Positions 1-9,434 of a DNA stretch of 64,000 bases are shown one piece after another. Positions within the stretch are counted from its first letter, which is position 1, and each line of letters opens with the position of its first letter. The notes beneath the pieces are model-generated. The model saw only the letters and a list, made by a program, of their open reading frames with translations. It was not told where the DNA came from and searched no databases. Origin of the DNA: Silvibacterium acidisoli (GTDB taxonomy: Bacteria > Acidobacteriota > Terriglobia > Terriglobales > Acidobacteriaceae); NCBI GenBank assembly GCA_022870745.1, contig CP085323.1:3720001-3784000 (forward strand), in the 5' to 3' direction. The translations under genes and the position numbers were made by a program.

Positions 1-1
1 C

Positions 2-244
2 TGGGATCTTGCCAAGAGCCTCTACGTGCGTGTGCTGCCTCACATGGATCTCGAATCTGCGTACGGGCCTTTTTCGGTGTCCGTCAGCCTGATGATCTGG
101 GCATTTCTGACCGGGTTGATCCTGCTCGCCGGTGCGCATCTCTCCGCCACTCGCTACACGTTGCGCCTGGCTTATCTCGCGGACCTTGAGGAGCAGCGCA
201 AAAAGCAGGAAGAGGAGGCAGGGAAGTCAATGGAAAAGCAGTAA
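2..244 (+). CDS. YihY/BrkB family inner-membrane protein, C-terminal fragment
   Basis: The reading frame is open at the left edge of the window, so only the last 80 or so codons are present. The visible part has a hydrophobic stretch followed by a GAHLSA motif and a charged, Glu/Lys-rich cytoplasmic tail. This matches the last transmembrane helix of the YihY/virulence factor BrkB family (formerly mis-called ribonuclease BN), in which a Leu/Trp-rich helix ends in a GAEL-type motif. These are multi-pass inner-membrane proteins of unclear function. The next gene starts about 70 bp downstream on the same strand. The family call rests on a short fragment. Confidence 0.6.
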   Translation, partial: WDLAKSLYVRVLPHMDLESAYGPFSVSVSLMIWAFLTGLILLAGAHLSATRYTLRLAYLADLEEQRKKQEEEAGKSMEKQ

Positions 245-312
245 TCATCTGTGTTTCAACCTCATCCTCTGCTATGCCGTCACCGTCCAACGCTGTAGAC
301 TCAACAGCATAG

Positions 313-2481
313 ATGGCTACTCTGCGCAATTTTGAAACCCGCGTTTTTCGAAAGCTTCGGCGCGAACCTCCGCAGAGCAAGCTTCATCGCCTTGCGTTCT
401 GGTTTTTCATCATCTATCTCGTGCAGGACGTCCTGCGCTTCATCCCCGGGGCTGCGGGCCAATTCTTTGCGGCTACCGGACTCTTCACTCTTCTCATCCT
501 GCTCGGCCTCTGCATTCCTCTCGCCTGGCGCTGGATTTTCAAAAGCGCTCTCTGGAAGGTTCGCAACCGTCTGGTCGTCACCTATTTGTTAATGGGGCTG
601 GCGCCGGTCATTCTCTTCGTCACGCTGGCGCTGATTGCGCTTTATGTGTTCTGCGGCCAGTTTGCCATCTTCGCTGCCACTGCGCAGATTCAGTCAGAGC
701 TGGCCCATATTTCTTCGGAGAACCGTACCTTCGCCACGCACCTGGCCCATGCGGAGGTGTCTCCCGCCGACAAGTTGGGAATCGCGCTGCCTGAGGCAGT
801 GGAAGCAGACCACGTTCATCCCGGCTTGAAGGTGCAGGCGCTGCGCGACGGGAAACCTCTCACGCTCTCACCCTCGATACTCAATTCGGATAACCCGGAA
901 CCGCTGCCCGCCTGGCTCAACCGGCCCTTCAGCGGAGTCGTCGTAGAACAGGGACATTTTTATCTGTGCGCCGTCGATCTCCATTCAGGCGAAGGCCACA
1001 CGGTCGTGAGCGTTTCCACCGTGCCCCTCACGCGGTCGATCGTTGACCTGGTCGCGCACGGCCTGGGGCGAGTCACCATCATCGATCCCGTGCAGGACAG
1101 CGGCAAACCGCATCCCAAGGTACCCATCCGGAGCGAAGACGATGGCCATGACGTGGACATCGATGGGCACGACATCGACGTAGCCGCAACGCAAAGGCAC
1201 TCTATACAGGGTGGTCATCTCGTTCCGGGCGAGCATTTCTACGACGTCCCGGTCACGTTCTATTCGCCGTTTACGGCGCTCGAATGGAGCAACGGAAGCC
1301 AGCACACGACCTTCATGTACGTCAGCTCGCGGCCGTCACTGCTCTACCAGCGCCTGTTCAGCTCGTCGCTTTCAACCGGCATGATTACCTCGCTCAAGTC
1401 CGGGGCTATCATCCGCGACATCCTGATCGGCATCGCGATCTTCTTCGGGATCCTCGAGCTTTTTGCCTTCGTCATGGCGGTGCGCCTCAATCGCACCATT
1501 ACCGAATCGATCCGCGGTCTTTACCAGGCCACGCTCGCCATCGACAGGGGAGATTTCGCTCATCGCATCGAGGTCACCCGTCGCGACCAGCTCGCGGCGC
1601 TCGGCACCTCCTTTAACAACATGGCCTCGTCGCTCGAACGCCTGCTTGAAGAGCAGCGTGAGAAGGAGCGCCTGCAGAACGAGCTGGCCATTGCCCAGGA
1701 AGTGCAGGCAAATCTCTTCCCGCGCGCCAGCATCTCGCTGCCCAATCTCGAACTGCACGGCGTCTGTTACCCGGCCCGCAGCGTCAGTGGCGACTATTAC
1801 GACTTCCTGCTCTTCGGGCCTACCGGCCTCGGCATCGCGCTGGGCGATATCAGCGGAAAGGGAATCTCGGCGGCGCTGCTCATGGCCACGCTGCACTCCG
1901 CTGTCCGCGCTTATCGCTTCGCCGGAGAAGAGCTGGTGCACGCAGCCGCTCCGGGCATCGCGACTATCTCAAGCACGCATGTGGCCGACGATCCCGAAGA
2001 GTGCGGCGAGCTGTTCGAGGAACCGGCTCACATCCTCGGCTTGCTCAATCGCCACATCTACCGCAGCACCCAGCCGGAGAAGTACGCAACGCTCTTCCTT
2101 GCGCACTACGATGGAGCCAAGCGTAAGCTCATCTACTCGAACGGCGGCCAGTTACCGCCGCTGTTGCTGCGTTCCGACGACTCCGTTACCCGTCTCGATT
2201 GCGGAGGCACAGTCGTAGGCCTCATCGATAACATGAGCTACCAGCAGGGAATAGAGGAGCTGCATAAGGGCGATATCCTCATCGCCTACAGCGATGGTGT
2301 AACCGAGCCCGAGAATGAGTTCGGGGAGTTCGGCGAAGAGCGCATGCTCGAAGTAGTACGCCGCAACCGTCACCTGCCCCTGGACGCCATCTCCGAACAG
2401 GTGATGCAGGCCCTGCGCACCTGGATCGGCGGCCAGGAACAGCCAGACGACATCACGCTCGTGTTGGCCCGGCAACTATAA
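313..2481 (+). CDS. Membrane-anchored PP2C (SpoIIE-type) serine phosphatase with HAMP domain
   Basis: 722 aa. The N-terminus has about three membrane helices (roughly 27-45, 51-76, 87-113). A large extracytoplasmic region (about 114-365), a further helix (about 370-392), a HAMP linker and coiled coil (about 390-450) and a C-terminal PP2C/SpoIIE catalytic domain (about 455-722) follow. Metal-binding acidic motifs are visible: SGDYYDF near 490, GDISGKG near 510, YSDGVTE near 657 and PDDITL near 711. Family knowledge: RsbU/SpoIIE phosphatases dephosphorylate anti-anti-sigma (STAS) proteins in partner-switching, here presumably in response to an envelope signal. No STAS or anti-sigma gene is adjacent, so the target is unknown. 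The ATG at 313 gives an N-terminus that runs directly into the first helix. Confidence 0.88.
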   Translation: MATLRNFETRVFRKLRREPPQSKLHRLAFWFFIIYLVQDVLRFIPGAAGQFFAATGLFTLLILLGLCIPLAWRWIFKSALWKVRNRLVVTYLLMGLAPVILFVTLALIALYVFCGQFAIFAATAQIQSELAHISSENRTFATHLAHAEVSPADKLGIALPEAVEADHVHPGLKVQALRDGKPLTLSPSILNSDNPEPLPAWLNRPFSGVVVEQGHFYLCAVDLHSGEGHTVVSVSTVPLTRSIVDLVAHGLGRVTIIDPVQDSGKPHPKVPIRSEDDGHDVDIDGHDIDVAATQRHSIQGGHLVPGEHFYDVPVTFYSPFTALEWSNGSQHTTFMYVSSRPSLLYQRLFSSSLSTGMITSLKSGAIIRDILIGIAIFFGILELFAFVMAVRLNRTITESIRGLYQATLAIDRGDFAHRIEVTRRDQLAALGTSFNNMASSLERLLEEQREKERLQNELAIAQEVQANLFPRASISLPNLELHGVCYPARSVSGDYYDFLLFGPTGLGIALGDISGKGISAALLMATLHSAVRAYRFAGEELVHAAAPGIATISSTHVADDPEECGELFEEPAHILGLLNRHIYRSTQPEKYATLFLAHYDGAKRKLIYSNGGQLPPLLLRSDDSVTRLDCGGTVVGLIDNMSYQQGIEELHKGDILIAYSDGVTEPENEFGEFGEERMLEVVRRNRHLPLDAISEQVMQALRTWIGGQEQPDDITLVLARQL

Positions 2482-2587
2482 CTGCCTTTCGAAACGTGAA
2501 AGATAATATCTTCCTTGTAATTTCCCTTGCCCTGTAAGCTACTTCGGGATATCTATACTGATTATTCACGCGGAGCATAAGAGAAGC

Positions 2588-4048
2588 TTGCCGGGATATT
2601 ACGATCTTTGGACTGTTGCGCTGTCATTCGCCATTGCCTCCCTGTCGGGCTTTGCGGCGTTCGAGTCCGTTCGTCATGCACGGCACAGCAGACACAGGCT
2701 TGCGTGGGCCACCATCAGCGGCGTGGCTCTCGGGTTCGGCATCTGGTCGATGCACTTTGTCGGCATGCTGGCGTGGGTTCCGCCGTTTCCACTCTTCTAT
2801 TCGGTTGGAAGGACCACGGTGTCGATGGCTGCGGCCGTCCTTGCCTCTCTCCTGGCAATGCATCTGGCTGTCGCTCCGGCGTTGCCTTCGCGATTTCGCC
2901 TGGTGCTGGGCACCGTATTTGTCGCCATGGGAATTTGTGCCATGCACTACATCGGGATGTCCGCGGTGCACTTCAGCATGCCCGAGATGTGGTCTGTTCC
3001 CTGGATCGTAATATCGTGCGTCATCGCGCTGGTGGCATCCTTCGCGGCATTGCTGCTTCTGAACCGCAGCGATCGCGAAGGCTTCAACGTTGGCCAGCAG
3101 GTTTTTGGAGCGCTTGCCATTGGTCTTGCGATCAGTGGTCTGCATTACAGCGGAATGCACGCACTGATGCTGCGGCCTGGCAGCGTTGCGCTGCGATACC
3201 CCGGTGACGCAGGCGGCGCGGCACTGGCGCGACTGGGCGTCGGCAATGCTCTCATCTTTACCTTCTGCCTGCTTGTGATCTCGTACCATGATCGGCTGCG
3301 CCTGATGCGGGCCGCGCACGATGCCCGCATCCGTGCGCAGGATGCATCCCGTATGGCGGAGCAATTGAGCGCCGCGGGTCGTATCGCCGCATCGATTGCT
3401 CACGAAGTGAACAATCCGCTGGAGGCTGTGACCAACCTGCTCTATCTCGCCGTGCATAGCGAGATCAGCCCTGCGGCGCTCTCCTACTTACGGCAGGCGC
3501 AAAGCGAGCTCCAGCGCGTCTCTGAAATCACCACGCACACGCTCAAGTTCTATCGCCAACAGCATGCGCCCGCCTCGGCATCCCTGCCTGAGCTTGTGGA
3601 TTCGGTCCTCGTGCTATTCGGGGGTAAGCTCGAAACGCAGCGTATCTCGGTGGAGAGGGAATGGCCATTCGAGATCCCCGAGGTCCAATGCCGTGACGGT
3701 GAAATCCGCCAAGTAATTGCCAACCTTGTTGGAAACGCAATCGACGCCATGCCGCACGGAGGGATTCTGTCTGTCTCAATGCAAGTCGTCGGAGGCTCCA
3801 TCGAACTGGCAGTCAAGGACACTGGCGAGGGGATCTCAGATGAAGTCAGAGAAAAGCTCTTCCAGCCATTCTTCACCACAAAAGGCATCGGAGGAACCGG
3901 TCTGGGCCTCTCGATCAGCGCGGAAATTCTTGAAAGGCACGGCGGAACCCTCATCTTCGAGAGCAAGACCGAACCTCCCAACCGGGGCACCACGTTCAGG
4001 ATGGTTCTTCCAGGGCAAAGGTGGGAGAGTAGACCGCATTCGAGCTGA
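2588..4048 (+). CDS. MHYT-domain sensor histidine kinase
   Basis: 486 aa. The first ~240 residues form a seven-helix MHYT sensor, recognisable from three repeats of the Met-His-x-x-Gly-Met type (MHFVGM, MHYIGM, LHYSGM); the family is proposed to bind copper for gas or redox sensing. A HisKA domain follows with the H-box IAHEVNNPLE (His near 271). The HATPase domain has an N-box NLVGNAIDAM near 378, G1 box DTGEGIS near 410 and G2 box GGTGLGLSI near 434, so it looks catalytically intact. The start is TTG preceded by GGAG about 12 nt upstream; no ATG fits the MHYT N-terminus. No response regulator is adjacent. It converges on lpxD with only 26 bp between stops. Confidence 0.87.
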   Translation: MPGYYDLWTVALSFAIASLSGFAAFESVRHARHSRHRLAWATISGVALGFGIWSMHFVGMLAWVPPFPLFYSVGRTTVSMAAAVLASLLAMHLAVAPALPSRFRLVLGTVFVAMGICAMHYIGMSAVHFSMPEMWSVPWIVISCVIALVASFAALLLLNRSDREGFNVGQQVFGALAIGLAISGLHYSGMHALMLRPGSVALRYPGDAGGAALARLGVGNALIFTFCLLVISYHDRLRLMRAAHDARIRAQDASRMAEQLSAAGRIAASIAHEVNNPLEAVTNLLYLAVHSEISPAALSYLRQAQSELQRVSEITTHTLKFYRQQHAPASASLPELVDSVLVLFGGKLETQRISVEREWPFEIPEVQCRDGEIRQVIANLVGNAIDAMPHGGILSVSMQVVGGSIELAVKDTGEGISDEVREKLFQPFFTTKGIGGTGLGLSISAEILERHGGTLIFESKTEPPNRGTTFRMVLPGQRWESRPHSS

Positions 4049-4074
4049 GAGATCATCAGTGCGGAAGCAGGCTT

Positions 4075-5070
4075 CTAGTCTTTGCGAGCCAGCTTCGCCA
4101 AAGTCGCCAGCTCTTTCAGATACTGCTTCAAAGGCCGTGCCGGTCTTCCCCAGAAGACCACGCCTGCGCCTTTGACCTTCTTGTGTGTGAGCACTCCTGA
4201 ACCGGAGCCAAGAATCACTTTCTCACCCACCTCGGCATGATCGCCGATGCCCACCTGTCCGCCGACAATCGCCTGTGCGCGAATCGTGCTCGAACCGGAA
4301 ATGCCTGTCTGCGCTGCAATCACCACGTCACGTTCCACCGTCACATTGTGGCCGATGTGAACGAGGTTATCGATCTTCACGCCACGCGCTATGCGCGTCT
4401 CTTCCAGCGCTCCGCGATCGATGGTCGTATTCGCGCCGATCTCCACGCCGTCTTCGATGACGAGGCGGCCTTGCTGCGGAAACTGCAGGTACTCGCCTGT
4501 CTCTTCATCGCGCACGTAGCCGAATCCATCGCCGCCAAGCACTGCCCCGGCATGAACGATTACATTGTCGCCAAGCTCCACGCCGGGATACAACACCACG
4601 CGCGGATAGATCCTGCAGTTCTGGCCGATGATGACGCCTTCGCCAATGACCGCGCCCGCTCCGATAAAGCTGCCGTCCCCCAGCTTCGCGCCCTTGCCGA
4701 CCACCGCATATGCTTCGACAGTAAGCCTGCGGCCCAGCAGCGCGCTGCCATCGACGATCGCTGTCTCATGAACGCCCGCTGCTTCTACCTGCGGACGCAG
4801 CAGCTTTGCCGCCCGTGCAAAGGCGAGCTTCGGCTGCTTCGCAATCAGCACGACCGTGCTCGTTTCCGGCAGATCGACCGACAGCTTGTAGGAGACAATC
4901 ACCGCGACTGCGGCCGACTTCAGCGCATGCGCCAGCACGATCGGGTCTTCGGCAAAGACGACGCTTTCAGCGTCCGCATCGCGCACCGAGGAGACACGCG
5001 AGACCATCTTTTCCTTCGCATCGCCCTTCAGCTGCGTATCGAGCAGTTCTGCCAGTTGCACCAGTCGCAT
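4075..5070 (-). CDS. lpxD: UDP-3-O-(3-hydroxyacyl)glucosamine N-acyltransferase
   Basis: About 331 aa. It transfers a 3-hydroxyacyl chain from acyl-ACP to the amine of UDP-3-O-acyl-glucosamine, the third step of lipid A synthesis, in the cytoplasm. The N-terminal LpxD domain (about 1-95) is followed by a left-handed beta-helix of hexapeptide repeats and a C-terminal helix. The motif HIGHNV carries the probable catalytic His near residue 240, aligning with E. coli His239. I chose the ATG at 5070 because it has GGGAG 8 nt upstream and gives an N-terminus that lines up with E. coli LpxD. The frame extends to a GTG at 5112 without a ribosome-binding site. It lies directly downstream of an LpxL-like gene on the same strand. 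Confidence 0.93.
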   Translation of the reverse strand: MRLVQLAELLDTQLKGDAKEKMVSRVSSVRDADAESVVFAEDPIVLAHALKSAAVAVIVSYKLSVDLPETSTVVLIAKQPKLAFARAAKLLRPQVEAAGVHETAIVDGSALLGRRLTVEAYAVVGKGAKLGDGSFIGAGAVIGEGVIIGQNCRIYPRVVLYPGVELGDNVIVHAGAVLGGDGFGYVRDEETGEYLQFPQQGRLVIEDGVEIGANTTIDRGALEETRIARGVKIDNLVHIGHNVTVERDVVIAAQTGISGSSTIRAQAIVGGQVGIGDHAEVGEKVILGSGSGVLTHKKVKGAGVVFWGRPARPLKQYLKELATLAKLARKD

Positions 5071-5124
5071 TTGTTGCGCTCCCGTCTTTCGCTTGCGCGC
5101 AGCTGCCGCCACGCGAACCAGTCT

Positions 5125-6036
5125 TTAAGCCCGTTTGTTGTAGAGAGAGGGCTCGCCTTCCGGCCTCGTCTTCCAGCGGCGATGCACCCAAAGCCACTGC
5201 TCAGGATACTGCCGCACATAGCTTTCGATGGCGGCTGTGAAGCGTGCGGTGTTCTCGATCATGTCCTGTTCGTCATCGCCGCTTTCGACTAAGGCAATCG
5301 ACTCACCGAACCGCAGAACATATTTCTGCTCCGATTCCTCCCAGATCATGAAGCCCGGCAGCACGCTCGCACCAGTACGCAACGCTACACGCGCCATCCC
5401 CGCAGCGGTACAGGCCATGTGACCGAAGAAGGGAACAAATACCCCCTGCGGCGGTGTCATGTTTGTGTCCATGAGAATGCCGACCGTCTCGCCGGAACGC
5501 ATCGCGCCGATCAGTCCTCGTGCAAAATCGTCCTTGTGCAATACGCGATTGCCATGCAGGCAACGGATCGTGTTCACCAGGCGATCCACCTTCGCATTGT
5601 CGAGCCGGCGTATCACCATGCTCATGGGATGCCCCATCAGCGAGTGGTAGAAGCTCGAGAGCTCCCACGCACCCAGGTGTCCGGTCACAATCAGTACGCC
5701 CTTGCCGCGATCCTTGGCCGCCAGGTAGTTCTCAAGCCCCTCGTAACGAATAAAATCTCGTGTATTTTCGCGGGTGTAAGAGGGCATCTGGCAAAACTCG
5801 GCCAGCAGCCAGCCCAGGTTGCGATAAAGAGCGCGTAGAATGCTGTCGCGCTCTGCGGCCGTTTTTTCCGGATAGGCAAGTTCAAGATTTCTGAGCCCTA
5901 CCGAGCGCAGGCGTCCCAGCGCTGCATAGGCAATGGCTCCAATGGTGGCGCCCACGGCACGTGCTGCGCCTCTCGGCAGCGCGCCCATCAGCTTCACCAG
6001 CGTCCAGACGAAGGCGTACTCCAGGTTTTCACGCAT
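5125..6036 (-). CDS. LpxL/HtrB-family lysophospholipid (lipid A late) acyltransferase
   Basis: 303 aa. Members attach the secondary acyl chains of lipid A at the inner membrane. The N-terminal hydrophobic segment (about 10-40) would anchor the protein. The catalytic HX4E motif, HLGAWE, is at residues 120-125. Other conserved blocks are MDTN with a nearby VPFFG segment, and a C-terminal PEQWLWVHRRWK. The gene is the first of a two-gene unit, with lpxD about 50 bp downstream, which supports a lipid A role. The ATG at 6036 begins right before the first hydrophobic segment. Which acyl chain it adds cannot be told from sequence. The region up to zwf (6037-6213) is a divergent promoter region. Confidence 0.88.
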   Translation of the reverse strand: MRENLEYAFVWTLVKLMGALPRGAARAVGATIGAIAYAALGRLRSVGLRNLELAYPEKTAAERDSILRALYRNLGWLLAEFCQMPSYTRENTRDFIRYEGLENYLAAKDRGKGVLIVTGHLGAWELSSFYHSLMGHPMSMVIRRLDNAKVDRLVNTIRCLHGNRVLHKDDFARGLIGAMRSGETVGILMDTNMTPPQGVFVPFFGHMACTAAGMARVALRTGASVLPGFMIWEESEQKYVLRFGESIALVESGDDEQDMIENTARFTAAIESYVRQYPEQWLWVHRRWKTRPEGEPSLYNKRA

Positions 6037-6213
6037 GGCAAAGCGGGTCTTTCATCGTTCTTATTTAGTCTAATGGACGGGAGATAACGCGCCGAAGATG
6101 CGGCCGGCGTGAGAAGTGAAGTGTGCGCAGAGGATTGCCGATCTTTCTCTTGGATCGTTCGCATCCCACCGATAGTCGAATAGAAGCTACAATTTTTATA
6201 GAAAGGTAGTGGA

Positions 6214-7581
6214 ATGGATCAACCGCAGTCAGACGCATTAGTCTTTTTCGGAGCCACCGGAGATCTCGCATACAAGCAGATCTTCCCATCACTGCAGCGT
6301 CTCGCACGGCGCGGCCTGCTGAAGGGACCGGTTATCGGTGTTGCCAAAGCAGGATGGAACCTCGATCAGCTCAAAGCGCGCGCGAAGGACAGCGTTGAAA
6401 AACACGGAGGCCTCGATCCCGTAGGCTTTCCTATCCTGCTCGATTTGCTTCGTTACGTCGATGGCGATTACAGCGATGACGACACCTTCGCCCGTGTCAA
6501 GAAAGAGCTAGGCGGTGCCAAGCATCCGCTGCATTATCTCGCTATTCCTCCCAGCCTGTTTCTTGAAGTCGTCGAAAAGCTGAGACAATCCGGTGGTGCG
6601 GAAGGTGCTCGCGTTATCGTTGAAAAGCCCTTCGGCCACGATCTCGAATCATCTCGCAAGCTCAACCTCGATATTCACCGGGTGTTTGGCGAGAACTCAG
6701 TCTTCCGCATCGATCATTACCTCGGTAAGAACACCGTTCAGAACATCATCTTCTTCCGCTTCGCCAACTCTTTCCTTGAGCCGGTATGGAATCGCCGCTT
6801 CATCGAAAGCGTTCAGATCACCATGGCCGAGAGCTTCGGCATCCAGGGCCGCGGAGGTTTCTACGATGGCGTCGGTGCGCTGCGCGACGTGGCCCAGAAT
6901 CACCTGATGCAGCTCATCAGCAATATCGCAATGGAACCGCCGCCGTGTCCTGACGTCGAGTCCATCCGCGATGAGCGCGTCAAGGTGCTCAAGAGCGTAC
7001 AGAGCATTCAGCCGGATGACATCGTGCTTGGCCAGTTCAAGGGCTACCACGACGAGCCGGGCGTAAAGCCAGGCTCAAAGGTGGAAACCTTCGCGGCCAT
7101 GCGCCTCTACATCAACTCGTGGCGCTGGCGCGACGTTCCTTTCTTCATCCGCACCGGCAAGCTGTTGCCCATCACCAAGACGGAGATCACGGCAAAGTTC
7201 CGCCAGGTGCCTCCGGTCTTCTCCGAGACCGTGCCCCCGGCAAACTATGTCCGCTTCCGTGTGAGCCCCGAGCCGGTCATCGCTATCGGTTCCTCGGTAA
7301 AGGAAGCCGGAGATCGTTTGCGTGGCTGCATGACCGAACTGGTCGCGACCCAGGAGTGCGGCACCGACAACTTCCTGCCCTACGAGGAGCTTATCGGCGA
7401 CGCTATGCGCGGTAACCAGGCCTGGTTCGCCCGTGAGGACTACGTCGAAGAATCATGGCGTATCCTCGAGCCGATTCTTGAGGCCGATATCACCCCGCAG
7501 GAGTACGTGCCCGGAACATGGGGACCCGATTCCGCTGCGGAAATGACCAAGGATTTCGGCGGCTGGATCGACCCGAAATAA
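6214..7581 (+). CDS. zwf: Glucose-6-phosphate 1-dehydrogenase
   Basis: 455 aa. It oxidises glucose 6-phosphate to 6-phosphogluconolactone with NAD(P)+, feeding the oxidative pentose phosphate pathway. The N-terminal Rossmann motif GATGDLA (about residues 13-19) and the family signature RIDHYLGK (about 165-172) with its catalytic His and Lys are both present. The C-terminal dimer domain is full length. Length is close to the usual 460-500 aa. An AAAGGTAGTGG element just upstream of the ATG can serve as ribosome-binding site. A strong hairpin terminator follows. No gnd or pgl gene is next to it here, so it is probably transcribed alone. Confidence 0.95.
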   Translation: MDQPQSDALVFFGATGDLAYKQIFPSLQRLARRGLLKGPVIGVAKAGWNLDQLKARAKDSVEKHGGLDPVGFPILLDLLRYVDGDYSDDDTFARVKKELGGAKHPLHYLAIPPSLFLEVVEKLRQSGGAEGARVIVEKPFGHDLESSRKLNLDIHRVFGENSVFRIDHYLGKNTVQNIIFFRFANSFLEPVWNRRFIESVQITMAESFGIQGRGGFYDGVGALRDVAQNHLMQLISNIAMEPPPCPDVESIRDERVKVLKSVQSIQPDDIVLGQFKGYHDEPGVKPGSKVETFAAMRLYINSWRWRDVPFFIRTGKLLPITKTEITAKFRQVPPVFSETVPPANYVRFRVSPEPVIAIGSSVKEAGDRLRGCMTELVATQECGTDNFLPYEELIGDAMRGNQAWFAREDYVEESWRILEPILEADITPQEYVPGTWGPDSAAEMTKDFGGWIDPK

Positions 7582-7622
7582 GACCGGTTCGAAGAAATTC
7601 CGCAACATCTTACCTGCAGTGA

Positions 7623-7651
7623 AAAGCCCAGCCGCGAGGCTGGGCTTTTTT
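7623..7651 (+). terminator. Rho-independent terminator after zwf
   Basis: AAAGCCCAGCC and GGCTGGGCTTT pair over a GCGA loop and run into a stretch of T. It lies between the converging zwf and SYLF genes and the reverse strand also has A/T flanks, so it may work in both directions. Confidence 0.85.
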
Positions 7652-7668
7652 GCATCGTGGAGCGAATG

Positions 7669-8361
7669 TTAATCCTGCGAAGCGTGGAAGTACTTCGCAA
7701 TCGTACGCACGAACGGCTTCGCGCCATCCGGGGGCAGAACGTTGCCCTTCAGGATCTCCTGAAAGTCATGCGGCGCGCCGTAGTACTCATTGGTGTCATC
7801 CATGTTCTGGCTGACCGAGGTGCCGTCAAGATCGATGCCGGCGAAAAGTCCACGGCTGCGAGAGTAGGTCAGCAGCTCAGACTTCAGGGTCAGGTTGGTC
7901 GACGCCTGCGAGTTGCGGCCGACCGGGCCGGCGGCAGCAGCAGCATCGCCACCGATCTTGAACTTGCTCTTCAGAAGGTCCTGCATGCCGCGGTCATTGA
8001 CGGCGACCATTACCAGATCCGTACCCTGTCCACCGATCTGGAAGCCGAAGGAACCGCCTGCCATGCGGATAAATGCCGGAGCGCTCCAGCCATGACCGGT
8101 GCGGCAGGTCACAACACCCTGGCCGTACTGGCCGCCAACCAGGAAAGCCGCCTTCTTCAGGCTGGGAACCACGGCCACGCAGGTTGCCTGCTTCATGATG
8201 TTGTCGGGAACGCCCTTATCCGGAGTCTGCATAATCTCGTTGATAATGACACGGGCCTTTTCGAGGCGATCGTTCAAGTCAGCTTTGCTCGACGCGGCAA
8301 ATGCCGGAGATGCCAGTCCAGCGGCGCAGAGGAAGGTTGCGAGAATCTTGGTTGTTTTCAT
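7669..8361 (-). CDS. Secreted SYLF-domain (YSC84-like) lipid-binding protein
   Basis: About 230 aa. A clear Sec signal peptide (MKTTKILATF.., hydrophobic core, then SPAFA) is followed by a full SYLF/YSC84 domain. Conserved features include CVAVVPSLKKAAF, the GGQYGQGVVTCR segment, GGSFGFQIGGQ and a C-terminal block with SRGLFAGIDLDG. Family knowledge: SYLF domains bind phosphoinositides and lipids in eukaryotes; bacterial members are exported with unknown function and are frequent in Acidobacteria. The start at 8361 has AGGAG about 8 nt upstream and gives the signal peptide directly. An in-frame extension to 8388 adds nine residues without support. It converges with zwf across the shared terminator. 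Confidence 0.85.
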   Translation of the reverse strand: MKTTKILATFLCAAGLASPAFAASSKADLNDRLEKARVIINEIMQTPDKGVPDNIMKQATCVAVVPSLKKAAFLVGGQYGQGVVTCRTGHGWSAPAFIRMAGGSFGFQIGGQGTDLVMVAVNDRGMQDLLKSKFKIGGDAAAAAGPVGRNSQASTNLTLKSELLTYSRSRGLFAGIDLDGTSVSQNMDDTNEYYGAPHDFQEILKGNVLPPDGAKPFVRTIAKYFHASQD

Positions 8362-8683
8362 TCGTTCTTTCTCCTGTCTTACAGACAAAACCTGTGGCGG
8401 TTTGGTAAGCCGGTCGTCTCCAATTCGCTGGAGAAGCTGGACTTACTACGGCCAAGTAGGTAGATGCAGGATTTGGGATGGGGGTTGAAGATAAGTGCTT
8501 GAAAAGAAGTATCGTGGAAACCAAAAAAAGTGGGGCTGCGGTTCAGTTTCCTGCGCCGCCAGCCCCGTTCCCCAGATCTGCGTTGTTGCTAGTAACGTTG
8601 TACTGCAATCCAAAGTAACAAGCAAGATGCTAGTTGGCCAGTGATCAAAAGTAACCGGTTTGTTTGATACGAATGCAAAAAAA
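8362..8683. other. Intergenic region upstream of the SYLF gene
   Basis: About 320 bp without a convincing gene. It should hold the SYLF promoter on the minus strand and the 3' end of the LuxR-type gene. The motif AGTAAC occurs three times within about 75 bp near 8590-8655. I see no strong terminator hairpin. A short frame in this stretch overlaps the end of the regulator gene and lacks a ribosome-binding site. Confidence 0.5.
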
Positions 8684-9346
8684 TCACTCTTCGTCACTTA
8701 TTACCAAAGTGCGCGTCGCTACCTGGATCGACAGGGCGATCCGGTTCTCCACTCCCACTTTGCGCATGAGGCGGGCGACGTAGGCTTTTACGGTGCGTTC
8801 TTCAATGCCGAGGGTATCGGCAATCTCTTTATTGGACCGTGCCGCTATAAGCAGCCGCATTACTTCGCGCTCACGGCCTGTGAACTTGAAATGATGGCGC
8901 AGAACGGGCTTTTCAGAGGAGTGCAGCATGCGATCGACGAAGGCGGAAAGCACGCGACGGGGAGCCCAGATGGACCCGGCCTCGACGACCTCGATACACT
9001 GCATTACCTGTTCCGGAGAAGCGGTTACCTGTAGGTAACCTTTGGCGCCCGCAGCGATGGCGCTGATGATGGTTTCCTCGTCGCTTTCGATTCCCATGAC
9101 CACCAGCCGCAGCTTGGAATGGGCGGCGCGAAGGCGCGCAAGGGTTTCGAAAGTTTCGACGGGGTTACCGAGACTGACCATCACCATATCGAAGACGCCG
9201 TCAGCCAGCGCCTTCGCTTCAGGGATACGCTCCACGGCAATGCGGGGTTCATCGGCAAAAACCGATTCGAAACCCGCAACGCGCAGCGGTTCGAAATCCA
9301 GTAAACCGATGTGCAGACGTGGCGGCCTGTCATCCGAGTGGGTCAT
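8684..9346 (-). CDS. LuxR/NarL-type regulator with a degenerate receiver domain
   Basis: 220 aa. Residues about 8-125 have the fold pattern of a CheY-like receiver. The C-terminal ~65 residues are a LuxR helix-turn-helix (FTGREREVMRLLIAARSNKE, then ERTVKAYVARLMRKVGV). Aligned by eye to NarL, only one of the two N-terminal acidic residues remains (LLDF). The phosphoacceptor position reads VSLGNP, with Ser where Asp is expected, and the Lys after the conserved Gly-Tyr is missing (AKGYLQ). The protein is therefore probably a phosphorylation-independent regulator. No kinase gene is adjacent. There is no Shine-Dalgarno before the ATG, so translation may be leaderless. DNA targets are unknown. Confidence 0.85.
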   Translation of the reverse strand: MTHSDDRPPRLHIGLLDFEPLRVAGFESVFADEPRIAVERIPEAKALADGVFDMVMVSLGNPVETFETLARLRAAHSKLRLVVMGIESDEETIISAIAAGAKGYLQVTASPEQVMQCIEVVEAGSIWAPRRVLSAFVDRMLHSSEKPVLRHHFKFTGREREVMRLLIAARSNKEIADTLGIEERTVKAYVARLMRKVGVENRIALSIQVATRTLVISDEE

Positions 9347-9434
9347 ACAAATAGGGGAAACTTCAAAAATAAACGTGCGCGGGTTGCCGTCTCACGCGGC
9401 CATCCGCTTCAAGTCTGGCACTATGATGCGTTTT

